From contig CAJJCA010000004.1 of NCBI GenBank assembly GCA_905182575.1, forward strand, positions 30,935 through 94,934: a stretch of DNA of 64,000 bases, in the 5' to 3' direction. The DNA is from an uncultured Flavobacteriaceae bacterium (GTDB taxonomy: Bacteria; Bacteroidota; Bacteroidia; Flavobacteriales; Flavobacteriaceae). Below are positions 8,567 to 17,042 of the stretch, in pieces. A program made the position numbers and the translations under genes. Each line of letters begins with the position of its first letter. The first letter of the stretch is position 1. Under the pieces are notes generated by a model that did not search any database, was not told the origin of the DNA, and worked only from the letters and a program-made list of their open reading frames with translations.

Positions 8567-9553
8567 ATGGATTCTACCGACCTTAATCCCTTTTGGAAAA
8601 TTAAATCCGAAGAATCGTTTGAACGATTAGCGCTTGATACGTTCAACTTTCAATATGAAAACAATTCCGTTTACCGTTCCTACTGTGACTTAATCAATCG
8701 TTCTGCTTCTGACATCATGCACTCAGAGAATATTCCTTTTTTACCCGTTTCCTTTTTTAAATCAATGTCAGTTATTTCCTTCAAAGAAGACATTATAAAA
8801 GAATTTAGCTCAAGCACCACCACTTCTTCGATCGCCTCAAAACATTTTATTCGAGATTTGAATGATTATAAATTAAGCTTTAAAAACTGTTTTGAAAGAT
8901 TTTACGGTTCAATTGAAGATTGTGTTGTTTTGGCACTACTCCCCTCTTATGCAGACCGTGAAGGCTCTTCATTAACTTATATGGTTTCTGATTTAATCTC
9001 CAAGAGTAATAAACCCGAAAGTGGATTTTATCTAAACGAATGGGATCGCTTAAAGGAAAAGATTCTCGATCTTGAGGAGCGAAGTCAAAAAACATTATTA
9101 ATCGGCGTTTCTTTTGCCCTACTTGACTTAATTGAAAAACACAAGTTTAAATTAAAAAACACAGTAGTAATGGAAACTGGGGGGATGAAAGGCCGAAGAA
9201 AAGAACTGACAAGAAGTGAATTACATCAAAATCTATCTAAAGGTTTTGGTGTTGAAAAAATACATTCAGAATACGGAATGACCGAGCTACTTTCTCAGGC
9301 CTATTCGAAAGGGAATGGTCGGTTTAGTTGTCCTCCCTGGATGCGTGTTTCCACAAGAGAAAGCGAAGATCCCTTTCAAAATCTTGGATATGAAAAAACG
9401 GGAGGATTAAACATAATAGATTTAGCCAATCGCGATTCGTGTTCCTTTATTGCCACTCAGGATTTAGGAAAAACTTTTTCGGATGGAACTTTTGAAGTAT
9501 TGGGCCGTTTTGATCACTCAGAAGTTAGAGGTTGTAATTTGATGGTTTTTTAA
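8567..9553 (+). CDS. LuxE-like acyl-protein synthetase family protein
   Basis: A 328-residue member of the adenylate-forming LuxE/acyl-protein synthetase family. Visible matches are the N-terminal IPFLPVSFFKSMSV and the central ALLPSYADREGSSLTYMV, then TGGMKGRRKELTRSEL and HSEYGMTELLSQAY, the adenylation core. In luciferase systems LuxE activates fatty acids, but no lux genes are nearby. In flavobacteria stand-alone copies are common and their substrate is not known to me. It ends one base before the convergent tyrS stop. Confidence 0.8.
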   Translation: MDSTDLNPFWKIKSEESFERLALDTFNFQYENNSVYRSYCDLINRSASDIMHSENIPFLPVSFFKSMSVISFKEDIIKEFSSSTTTSSIASKHFIRDLNDYKLSFKNCFERFYGSIEDCVVLALLPSYADREGSSLTYMVSDLISKSNKPESGFYLNEWDRLKEKILDLEERSQKTLLIGVSFALLDLIEKHKFKLKNTVVMETGGMKGRRKELTRSELHQNLSKGFGVEKIHSEYGMTELLSQAYSKGNGRFSCPPWMRVSTRESEDPFQNLGYEKTGGLNIIDLANRDSCSFIATQDLGKTFSDGTFEVLGRFDHSEVRGCNLMVF

Positions 9554-10846
9554 TTAAACCAATTTTAAAATAAAATAATTTTTCTTTCCTCTTTGTAATA
9601 AAATATATTTTTTATCAATCATTTCTTTTGGGCAAACTTGGTTTTCGTCAACCTTGTTTTTATTCACCGCAATCGAGTTTTCAGCCAAAGCTCTTCTTGC
9701 CTCGCCGTTTGATTTTAAAAACCCTGTTTCAGAAGCCAAAAGATTAATCATTTCAATTCCACTCTGAAATTGACTTTTTAAAATTTCTGCCTGAGGCACG
9801 CCTTCAAAAACTTCCAGAAAGGTGTCTTCATCAAGTTGAATAAGGTCTTCCGCTGTCGATCTTCCAAACAATATCTTACTGGCTTGCTTTGCTTTTTCTA
9901 AATCTTCTTTAGAATGTACCATTTGCGTTACCTCTTCGGCAATTTTGTTTTGCAAAAGCCTTAAGTGTGGAGTTTCTTTATGTTCACTCGTCAGTGATAC
10001 TATTTCTTCTTGCGTCAGTAGCGTAAAGGTTTTAATGTATTTCTCAGCATCTTCATCTGAGGCATTTAACCAATACTGATAAAATTTATAAGGGGAAGTT
10101 CTTCTTTTATCCAACCAAACATTTCCTCCTTCTGACTTACCAAACTTGGTTCCGTCTGATTTTGTAATCAAAGGACAGGTGATGGCGTAGGCTTTTCCAG
10201 AAACCTTGCGCCGAATCAATTCTGTTCCTGTGGTTATGTTTCCCCACTGATCGCTACCTCCCATCTGAATTTTACAATCCATATTTTGATAGAGATGCAA
10301 AAAATCATAGCCTTGGAGCAGCTGATAGGTGAATTCAGTAAATGACATCCCAACCTTAGAATCACTTCCCAAACGTTTTTTAACGGAGTCTTTCGCCATC
10401 ATATAGTTGACGGTCAAATGCTTACCAATGTCTCTAGAAAAATCAATCAATGAATAATTTTTCATCCAATCGTAATTATTCACCAACTGAGCTGCTGCAG
10501 AGTTCGTTTTGTTAAAGTCAAGAAATTTTTCTAATTGTAGCTTGATTCCAGAAACATTTCTCTCAAGTGCTTCGGAATCCAAAAGGTTTCTTTCATCTGA
10601 TTTCCCGGAAGGATCACCAATCATTCCAGTGGCTCCTCCCAAAAGTGCGATGGGCCGGTGCCCCGCCTTCTGAAAATGAATCAGTATCATAATCTGAACC
10701 AAGCTCCCAATGTGTAAGGAATCTGCTGTGGGATCAAAACCAATATAACCAGAACTCGAATTGGCCAATAGATGTGCCTCAGTTTCTGGCATAATATCAT
10801 GCAACATTCCTCTCCAGCGCAGTTCTTCAACAAAGTTTTTAGACAT
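9554..10846 (-). CDS. tyrS: Tyrosyl-tRNA synthetase
   Basis: Class I aminoacyl-tRNA synthetase that charges tRNA-Tyr; 430 residues, normal length. HIGH-type motif SLHIGSLVQIM near residue 45, tyrosine pocket LLQGYDFLHLY and QMGGSDQWGN, and the KMSKS-type loop KFGKSEGGNVWLD. The C-terminal S4 RNA-binding domain is ARRALAENSIAVNKNKV. Uninterrupted, unlike several neighbours. Confidence 0.97.
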   Translation of the reverse strand: MSKNFVEELRWRGMLHDIMPETEAHLLANSSSGYIGFDPTADSLHIGSLVQIMILIHFQKAGHRPIALLGGATGMIGDPSGKSDERNLLDSEALERNVSGIKLQLEKFLDFNKTNSAAAQLVNNYDWMKNYSLIDFSRDIGKHLTVNYMMAKDSVKKRLGSDSKVGMSFTEFTYQLLQGYDFLHLYQNMDCKIQMGGSDQWGNITTGTELIRRKVSGKAYAITCPLITKSDGTKFGKSEGGNVWLDKRRTSPYKFYQYWLNASDEDAEKYIKTFTLLTQEEIVSLTSEHKETPHLRLLQNKIAEEVTQMVHSKEDLEKAKQASKILFGRSTAEDLIQLDEDTFLEVFEGVPQAEILKSQFQSGIEMINLLASETGFLKSNGEARRALAENSIAVNKNKVDENQVCPKEMIDKKYILLQRGKKNYFILKLV

Positions 10847-10924
10847 TTTTTTATTTTGTTTTACAAAGATAGATTTATAGCGTAAAACAAAAAATTATTC
10901 TTCAAAAAGCAGTAATTTTAATTA

Positions 10925-11892
10925 ATGATTTTAGTCACAGGAGCCACAGGTTTTATAGGATCGTATTTGTTATGTCATTTGGCAGAGAAAAACATATATC
11001 CAGTAGCACTCTACAGAAGTGACACCAAGAAAAACTCAATTCAATCCATCTTTGAATCAAAGTTCTCGGACGGAAAATCTCAATTCGAAAAAATTGTTTG
11101 GCGAAAAGGCGATTTAACAGACTTCCCTAGCCTTGAGGAAGCATTTCAAGGAATTACTAAAGTTTATCATTGTGCAGCATTGATTTCATTTTCTCACAGC
11201 AAAATAAAAAAGTTAATTGAAATAAATGAACAAGGAACTTCCTACATCGTGAATCTTTGTCTGTCTCATAAAAGTAAAGAAGTTGATTTATGTAAGTTCG
11301 ATTGCAGCATTAGGAAAGGAAGAAACCAGCAATGATGTGGACGAAGAAACCCCTTGGAATAATAATGACGAAAAAACGCCTTATTCCTATTCAAAATATG
11401 GTGCTGAAACAGAGGTTTGGCGTGCTGGTCAAGAAGGACTTGAGTTTTGCATTGTCAATCCTGGTGTGATTTTAGGGAAAGGGAGTCCTGCCATATTTTA
11501 TTTTAAATAAAATAAAAAAAGGATTTAGGTTTTACACCCCTGGAAACACGGGATATGTTCACGTTTCAGACGTTATTTCTGTCATGTCTCAATTGATGGA
11601 ATCTGAGGTCAACGGAGAGCGCTTTATCTTGGTTGCGGAAAACTGGACCAATAAATCCCTCTATCAATTCCTGCTTAAAAAAAATAAAAAAAACGAGAGG
11701 GTTTATTTAATTCCAAAATTCACATTCTATTTTTTATGGATTGTAGAACACTCTTTAGAATTGATTTTTTTCAGAAAAAGAAAACTAACTCGGGCTTTAA
11801 TAAAAGGCATGTATGAGCAAAAGAATTTTAAAGGAGATAAAATTAAAACTAAACTTGATTTTGCCTACACTCCAATTGAAGAGGTTTTATAA
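10925..11892 (+). CDS. NAD-dependent epimerase/dehydratase-like SDR (two frameshifts)
   Basis: An extended short-chain dehydrogenase of about 322 residues. Rossmann motif VTGATGFIGSYLL at the start, YHCAALISF, the VSSIAALG strand, and the catalytic Tyr/Lys in YSYSKYGAE, then VNPGVILG. The frame breaks near 11285 (between LSHKS and LIYVSS) and again near 11505, where the continuation KKGFRFYTPGNTGYVHVSDV picks up. Both breaks fall in A/T-rich runs, and the protein is collinear with the family across them. The sugar or sterol substrate cannot be told. It is convergent with the DUF4296 lipoprotein gene. Confidence 0.85.
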
Positions 11893-11905
11893 CCAATCAG
11901 ATCTG

Positions 11906-12259
11906 TTATTTAGCTATAATATCTAATTCTGCAACACTGTCTTTTAAAGCCAATAGCCTTTTTTCAATTTGTTTGTAAATCAATAAATATTCCCTGGGAC
12001 TTTGCGCATAATAGTTTTTACTATTCACCAGTTGCATACTGTCGATACAATATTTTTCAAGAAAATAACCATCGCCCAACATGCTATTATATCCTTTCAA
12101 AGCATAGCCGCTGCTTCTCATAGACTTAAGCAAGTGCATATCTAAAAGCACCTCTTCCATCAAATCTGACGGAATCAAATCCTCTGGCGGTTTAACTTTG
12201 TCTTGCTGTGTACAGGAAAAGAATAAAAATATTATCAACAAAAATAATGTATTTTTCAT
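11906..12259 (-). CDS. DUF4296 lipoprotein
   Basis: 117 residues with a lipoprotein signal peptide (LFLLIIFLFFSC, with the Cys as lipidation site). The body LIPSDLMEEVLLDMHLL matches the DUF4296 family of small Bacteroidota lipoproteins, which occur next to pyrC and the polyprenyl-mannose synthase gene as here. The function of the family is unknown. The gene is eight bases downstream of pyrC and is likely the last gene of that operon. Confidence 0.85.
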   Translation of the reverse strand: MKNTLFLLIIFLFFSCTQQDKVKPPEDLIPSDLMEEVLLDMHLLKSMRSSGYALKGYNSMLGDGYFLEKYCIDSMQLVNSKNYYAQSPREYLLIYKQIEKRLLALKDSVAELDIIAK

Positions 12260-12267
12260 TTACTTAA

Positions 12268-13608
12268 TTAATTCTTATAAAAGGTAAGTCTTTTACCTAA
12301 GCTGTTTTCAATGATTTTCCCTTGATCGTAAACCATATTTCCGTTCACAAAAGTTTTTTCTACGGAAGCTTCGAAAGTTGTCCCCTCAAAAGGCGACCAT
12401 TGACACTGATAAAGTAAATCACTTTTGATCACCGTATTTTTTTTCTCTAAATCAACCAAAACTAAATCTGCAAAATAACCTTCTTTTAAAAAACCACGCT
12501 TTTCAATATTAAACAAAATTGCGGGATTGTGACAGGCTTTTTGGACGAGTTTGTCGAATTTTATTTTGCCTTGCTTAACTGCCGTAAGCATTGCTGGCAG
12601 TGCATGTTGTACCAGCGGACCTCCCGATGGGGCTTTGGTATAAACTTGCTGTTTTTCCTCTAAAGTGTGGGGAGCATGATCCGTGGCCAAAACATCAATA
12701 CGATCATCGTTCAAGGCTTCCCATAGAGCCTCGCGATCTGTTTTCTTCTTAATGGCAGGATTCCATTTTATTAAAGTCCCTTTCTCTTCATAATCTTCTT
12801 CTGAAAACCAAAGGTGGTGAACACAAACCTCGGCCGTAATTTTCTTCTCTTTCAGGGGAATATCATTTTCAAACAATTCTGTTTCTATGGCAGTTGACAA
12901 ATGAAAAACATGAAGGCGAGCCCCAGTTTCTTTGGCAAGTTCTATTGCTTTTGAAGAGGATAAATAACAAGCTTTTTCGCTTCTTATTTCAGAGTGCTTT
13001 CCGATTGGAATGTCGTCTCCATATTCGGCAATAAAACGACTTAGGTTTTCCTTAATAGTCACTTCATCTTCGCAATGCACTGCAATGGGTAAATCGATAT
13101 TAGAAAAAATCTCACGTAAAACTTCTGGATCGTCGACCAACATGTTTCCCGTTGATGAACCTAAGAACAATTTAAATCCGGGTATTTTACTTTTATCAAT
13201 CGATATGATTTCTTTCAGATTATCATTCGTACCTCCAAAAAGAAAAGAATAATTCGCGATTGAATTTTGTGAGGCAATTTCAAACTTTTCCGCTAGCGCT
13301 TCACTTGAAGTCGTTTGAGGATTGGTGTTTGGCATTTCAAAAAAGGAGGTGATTCCTCCTGCAACTGCCGCCCTAGATTCTGAGGCTATCGTCGCCTTGT
13401 GAGTCAAGCCTGGCTCTCGAAAATGCACTTGGTCGTCAATCCAGCCGGGCATCAAGTGTAATCCTCTGGCATCAATGACGTTGTCCGCCAATTTTTGATC
13501 GATAAAATCAGCTATTTTATGGATCAGCGCTCCATGAATCAAAAGGTCTTTCTGAACGATTTCTCCCTCATTGACCAGCATTGCATTCTTAATCAGTACT
13601 GTTTCCAT
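12268..13608 (-). CDS. pyrC: Dihydroorotase, class I type
   Basis: Zinc amidohydrolase of pyrimidine synthesis that interconverts carbamoyl-aspartate and dihydroorotate; 446 residues. Metal ligands are visible in DDQVHFREPG, the lysine of GFKLFLGSS, AVHCEDE, VFHLSTA and the catalytic aspartate in ATDHAPH. Length and motif spacing fit the class I (AllB-like) enzymes used by flavobacteria. Its start overlaps the 3' end of the mannosyltransferase gene by twenty bases, which supports cotranscription. Confidence 0.94.
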   Translation of the reverse strand: METVLIKNAMLVNEGEIVQKDLLIHGALIHKIADFIDQKLADNVIDARGLHLMPGWIDDQVHFREPGLTHKATIASESRAAVAGGITSFFEMPNTNPQTTSSEALAEKFEIASQNSIANYSFLFGGTNDNLKEIISIDKSKIPGFKLFLGSSTGNMLVDDPEVLREIFSNIDLPIAVHCEDEVTIKENLSRFIAEYGDDIPIGKHSEIRSEKACYLSSSKAIELAKETGARLHVFHLSTAIETELFENDIPLKEKKITAEVCVHHLWFSEEDYEEKGTLIKWNPAIKKKTDREALWEALNDDRIDVLATDHAPHTLEEKQQVYTKAPSGGPLVQHALPAMLTAVKQGKIKFDKLVQKACHNPAILFNIEKRGFLKEGYFADLVLVDLEKKNTVIKSDLLYQCQWSPFEGTTFEASVEKTFVNGNMVYDQGKIIENSLGKRLTFYKN

Positions 13609-14327
13609 TCTGTTTTTTAAAAAAATCTTTTATTCGCAAATCTAAGACGCCATAGAGCGCTTCCCAAATTATATTTCCATTCATTTTAGAAATTCCCTTT
13701 TTCCGATCAGTAAAAACAATAGGGTATTCCTTAAAACTGAATCTTTTTCTCCAAGCTTTATACTTCATTTCTATTTGAAAAGCATAACCTACAAATTGAA
13801 TTTCATCGAGGTTTAGCTCCTCCATTACATTTCGTCGATAACCTACGTAACCAGCTGTGGGATCTTTTATGGGCATAAAAGTGATTAAACGGACATAAAT
13901 TGAGGCAAAATAAGACAGTAATATCCTGCTTAAAGGCCAGTTCACAACATTAATCCCATCAACATATCTAGAGCCCACTATAAAATCAACATCACTTTCC
14001 AATAACTCAAGCATGGGAATCAATGCGTTAGGGTCATGAGATAAATCAGCGTCCATCTCGAAAATGTATTCATAATTGTTTATTTAAAGCCCATTTAAAA
14101 CCATGAATATATGCTGTTCCAAGCCCTTCTTTATGATTTCTAACTTCTAAAAACAACTTTTTGGGATATTTTGGCATGAGCTGGTTAACAGCGGCTGCCG
14201 TTCCATCGGGAGAAGAATCATCAACGATCAATACATCAAAACGCTTTAAAGAAAAGGTTTTTTCAAGCACCAATTTTACGTTTTCAACTTCGTTATAAGT
14301 GGGGATAATGACAAGTGCTTTTTTCAT
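13589..14327 (-). CDS. Polyprenol monophosphomannose synthase-like GT2 (one frameshift)
   Basis: A family 2 glycosyltransferase of about 245 residues. The N-terminal IIPTYNEVENV, VDDSSPDGT and the metal-binding EMDADLSHDP (DAD) are seen, followed by VGSRYVDG and DPTAGYVGYRR, typical of dolichyl/polyprenyl-phosphate mannosyltransferases. It should transfer mannose from GDP-mannose to polyprenyl phosphate for periplasmic glycosylation. The frame is lost near 14060-14070, between KWALNKQL and YEYIFEMDADL, and the two parts abut exactly in the family alignment. It is first in the pyrC/DUF4296 unit. Confidence 0.88.
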
Positions 14328-14400
14328 AAATTTCAATGTAAATTTACTAAAACACAAGAAATAAATTAAATAAATAAGAATACTTCCTTAATTTTATTTC

Positions 14401-15058
14401 ATGTTTGAATGGACTGATCGATTACAAGCCTCAGGTGACTGGATTACTTTTATTTTATTTATAATTTTTGTGCTGTTGGCTTTTTTATCTCAGCGGCATT
14501 ATTCACAATTTAGATTATTTGTGGATATAAGGAATTTGAATAATTATCTAAATATTTATGGAAAGGACAAATACTTAAGTCTTTTACATCAGTTCAATTT
14601 GATTTTATTTTTCATCTCAATGCTTACCTATGCACTTTATGCTTATTTTTTCTATCAAGAAATATTAATTTCTTTTTTAGGGGGAATTCAATTTTATGAA
14701 ATTTTACTTTTCTTATTCAGCTTGGTAATTATTCGATACTTTGTACTGAAAATGATTTTAAACCCCATGAAACTAAAAAACACACTTGATCAAGTGTGCT
14801 TTAAAAGCCTGACAATTAAGGGGTTAATTGGCATAATGGGCAGTTGCTTTTTGTTACTTTATCACTTCACTTTTCCTGACAATCATAACTTTATTTTAAT
14901 AAGTCTTGTAACTTATTTTAGCCTCTTCTTTCATATATCACATAACAATTTATATTGAAATAACAAGGAAAAAACCTACATATCTGCTTTATATAATTTT
15001 ATATCTTTGTGGATTCAAAATAGCGCCCTGGCTTTGGCTCTATTTAATATTATATTAG
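14401..15058 (+). CDS. DUF4271 membrane protein (one frameshift)
   Basis: A multi-helix integral membrane protein of about 218 residues with the family features FLSQRHYSQFRLF near residue 30 and several helices of ~20 hydrophobic residues. The first frame stops at 14958. The other frame continues IEITRKKPTYLLYIILYLCG and KIAPWLWLYLILY to a TAG at 15056-15058, which is the family's normal C-terminus. One base is therefore lost or gained near 14950. DUF4271 is regularly found directly upstream of hemD in Flavobacteriia, as here. Function unknown. Confidence 0.82.
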
Positions 15059-15084
15059 GCCAAGAGGTAATTAAATTTAAACAT

Positions 15085-15828
15085 ATGAAAGTGAAAACCA
15101 TTTTGGTTTCGCAACCTGAGCCTGCGAGTGACAAATCCCCTTACGCACGTTTAAAAGAAAAACACAAACTAAAAATTGATTTTCGTCCTTTCATTCATGT
15201 TGAGGGCATGTCTGCGAAGGAGGTTAGGAAACAAAAAATTAATTTTTCTGAATTTAATAATATTATCCTCACCAGCCGGAACGCTGTTGATCATTTTTTC
15301 AGACTGACTGAAGAAATGCGCTATAAAGTTCCAGATTCCACAAAATACTTCTGTCAATCAGAAGCCGTCGCTTACTATCTTCAAAAATATGTGGTTTATC
15401 GCAAGAGGAAGATTTATGTGGGCGAAAAAAGTGTAGCAGATTTGGAGTCTGTGTTTAAGAAGTTTGAAATTGAAAAATTCATGCTACCCACCTCGGATGT
15501 TGACAATCCGAAGATTCCTAACATTCTAGATGAAATCGGAGTTAAGTGGCAACGCGCACAGCTTTACAGAACCAAAGTAAGTGACCTCTCGGATCTAAGG
15601 GATGTATACTATGATATTTTAGTGTTTTTCAGTCCTTCGGGAATCGAATCTCTGTTGCATAACTTTCCTGATTTTGAACAAAAAGATACAATGATAGCAG
15701 CTTATGGTAATGCTACTGTCAATGCTGCAAAAGCTGCAAACCTAAGGGTCGATATAAATGCGCCCAGTCCTGAAACCCCCTCAATGAGCATGGCCATTGA
15801 AAAACATATTGTTGGACTCGGTAAATAA
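15085..15828 (+). CDS. hemD: Uroporphyrinogen-III synthase
   Basis: Closes hydroxymethylbilane to uroporphyrinogen III in tetrapyrrole synthesis. About 247 residues from the ATG at 15085 (MKVKTILVSQPEPA); an upstream in-frame start at 15007 would run through the DUF4271 tail and is rejected. The two-domain HemD pattern is visible: NNIILTSRNAVDHFF, then VGEKSVADLE, and the second-domain DILVFFSPSGIESLL and AAYGNATVNAAK. It follows DUF4271 on the same strand by 26 bases. Confidence 0.92.
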   Translation: MKVKTILVSQPEPASDKSPYARLKEKHKLKIDFRPFIHVEGMSAKEVRKQKINFSEFNNIILTSRNAVDHFFRLTEEMRYKVPDSTKYFCQSEAVAYYLQKYVVYRKRKIYVGEKSVADLESVFKKFEIEKFMLPTSDVDNPKIPNILDEIGVKWQRAQLYRTKVSDLSDLRDVYYDILVFFSPSGIESLLHNFPDFEQKDTMIAAYGNATVNAAKAANLRVDINAPSPETPSMSMAIEKHIVGLGK

Positions 15829-15839
15829 TCTTAGGGAGT

Positions 15840-16208
15840 TTAAGCCTTTATTGATTTAATAAGTAAAAAGAACCAACCAAAAATAAGTAATGTTCCTCCT
15901 ATGGGTGTTATTGGACCGATCCAAGATAGGTCTACTTTCATCACGGACTGGAGGGACAAAAAGAAGATGCTGAAAGAAAATAGTATTGTTCCCCAAAAGA
16001 AGAATCTAAAAATCCACTTCTTGTCTTCTATTTGCATTACAGAAACCAACAGCAAAGCCAACCCGTGATACATCATGTATCGGGCACCTGTTTCAAAAGA
16101 ATGTAATGACGTTTCAGTTAACAATATTTTTAAAAGGTGACTTGCAAAAGCGCCCAAAACAACTGAAAGTAAAGCGAAAACTGCTCCTGCTATTCTGATT
16201 TTTTTCAT
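15840..16208 (-). CDS. DUF423 membrane protein
   Basis: 122 residues, four hydrophobic helices. The N-terminal GAVFALLSVVLGAFASHLLK and ARYMMYHGLALLLV are the DUF423 (YgdD-type) signature, and the C-terminal ITPIGGTLLIFGW also fits. These are small inner-membrane proteins of unknown function. It is convergent with hemD with an eleven-base gap. Confidence 0.88.
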   Translation of the reverse strand: MKKIRIAGAVFALLSVVLGAFASHLLKILLTETSLHSFETGARYMMYHGLALLLVSVMQIEDKKWIFRFFFWGTILFSFSIFFLSLQSVMKVDLSWIGPITPIGGTLLIFGWFFLLIKSIKA

Positions 16209-16302
16209 TTAACTAATTTAAATTTAAAAAATATAAATTATAAAAAGGAATTCGCTTATATTTATTAACCAAATATAGGATTTTGATTAAAAATTTATAA
16301 CA

Positions 16303-16773
16303 ATGAAAATAACTAATGAAGAAATTTTAATAGATGGCTTAGATAAGATTATTCTTCGAGCGCTTATGAATGATGCAAGAAAATCAATTAATGAAATTGC
16401 AAAAACCGCTGGTATTTCAGGAGCGGCTGTTCACCAACGTTTAAAAAAACTAGAGCAAGCTCAACTCATCTCTGGTTCTCAAATCATATTAAACCCCAAG
16501 ATTTTAGGTTTTAAAACAATGGCTTTTATTGGGATTTACTTGGATAAAGCCATCCGAAATACTGAAGCAGTAAAGCAACTCGAAAAAATACCCGAAGTGA
16601 TCGAATGTCATTACACCACAGGAAACTGGAGTGTGTTAATTAAAATATTGTGTAAAGACAATGAGCACCTAATGGGACTTTTAAATCATAAAATACAATC
16701 CATAGAGGGTGTTTCAAGAACGGAGACTTTTATTTCTTTAAATCAACAGATTAAAAGACAAATTCAGATTTAA
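16303..16773 (+). CDS. Lrp/AsnC-family transcriptional regulator
   Basis: 156 residues. The N-terminal winged helix-turn-helix (LDKIILRALMNDARKSINEI, then GISGAAVHQRLKKLEQ) is followed by the RAM ligand-binding domain (TMAFIGIYLDKA, CHYTTGNWSVLIKI). Members usually respond to amino acids and act as octamers. The ligand cannot be read from the sequence. It overlaps the convergent SemiSWEET gene by four bases at the 3' end. Confidence 0.92.
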   Translation: MKITNEEILIDGLDKIILRALMNDARKSINEIAKTAGISGAAVHQRLKKLEQAQLISGSQIILNPKILGFKTMAFIGIYLDKAIRNTEAVKQLEKIPEVIECHYTTGNWSVLIKILCKDNEHLMGLLNHKIQSIEGVSRTETFISLNQQIKRQIQI

Positions 16774-17042
16774 TCATTTTTTCTGTTTTTAAGCGTCAAG
16801 AAGATGATCACAACTTGTAAAATCCCTGAGAGTATGTTGGCGGCAATAACTGCAATGCTATTGATTAAAATGCCATAGGCCAACCAAATAATAATTCCGA
16901 CAAGCATGCAAACATACATTGAAAGCGACACTCCGTTTGAGCTTCGATTTTTCCATATTTTAACAACTTGAGGCACAAAAGCAAGAGTGGTGAACGTGGC
17001 TCCTACTAAGCCAACAACTTCAACTAGAATGTCATTACTCAT
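16770..17042 (-). CDS. SemiSWEET-type sugar transporter
   Basis: 90 residues with three transmembrane helices, the size of bacterial SemiSWEETs, which dimerise to form a small sugar pore. The PQ motif lies at residues 24-25 (LAFVPQVVKIWKNRSSNGVS), followed by LVGIIIWLAYGIL. The start overlaps the end of leuS by one base and both run on the minus strand, so it may be transcribed from the leuS promoter. The substrate is not determined. Confidence 0.9.
   Translation of the reverse strand: MSNDILVEVVGLVGATFTTLAFVPQVVKIWKNRSSNGVSLSMYVCMLVGIIIWLAYGILINSIAVIAANILSGILQVVIIFLTLKNRKND

Noticed and set aside
8567-9553. A luciferase (lux) system around the LuxE-like gene
   Set aside because: No luxA, luxB, luxC or luxD relatives lie nearby; neighbours are tyrS and a T9SS-tail protein.
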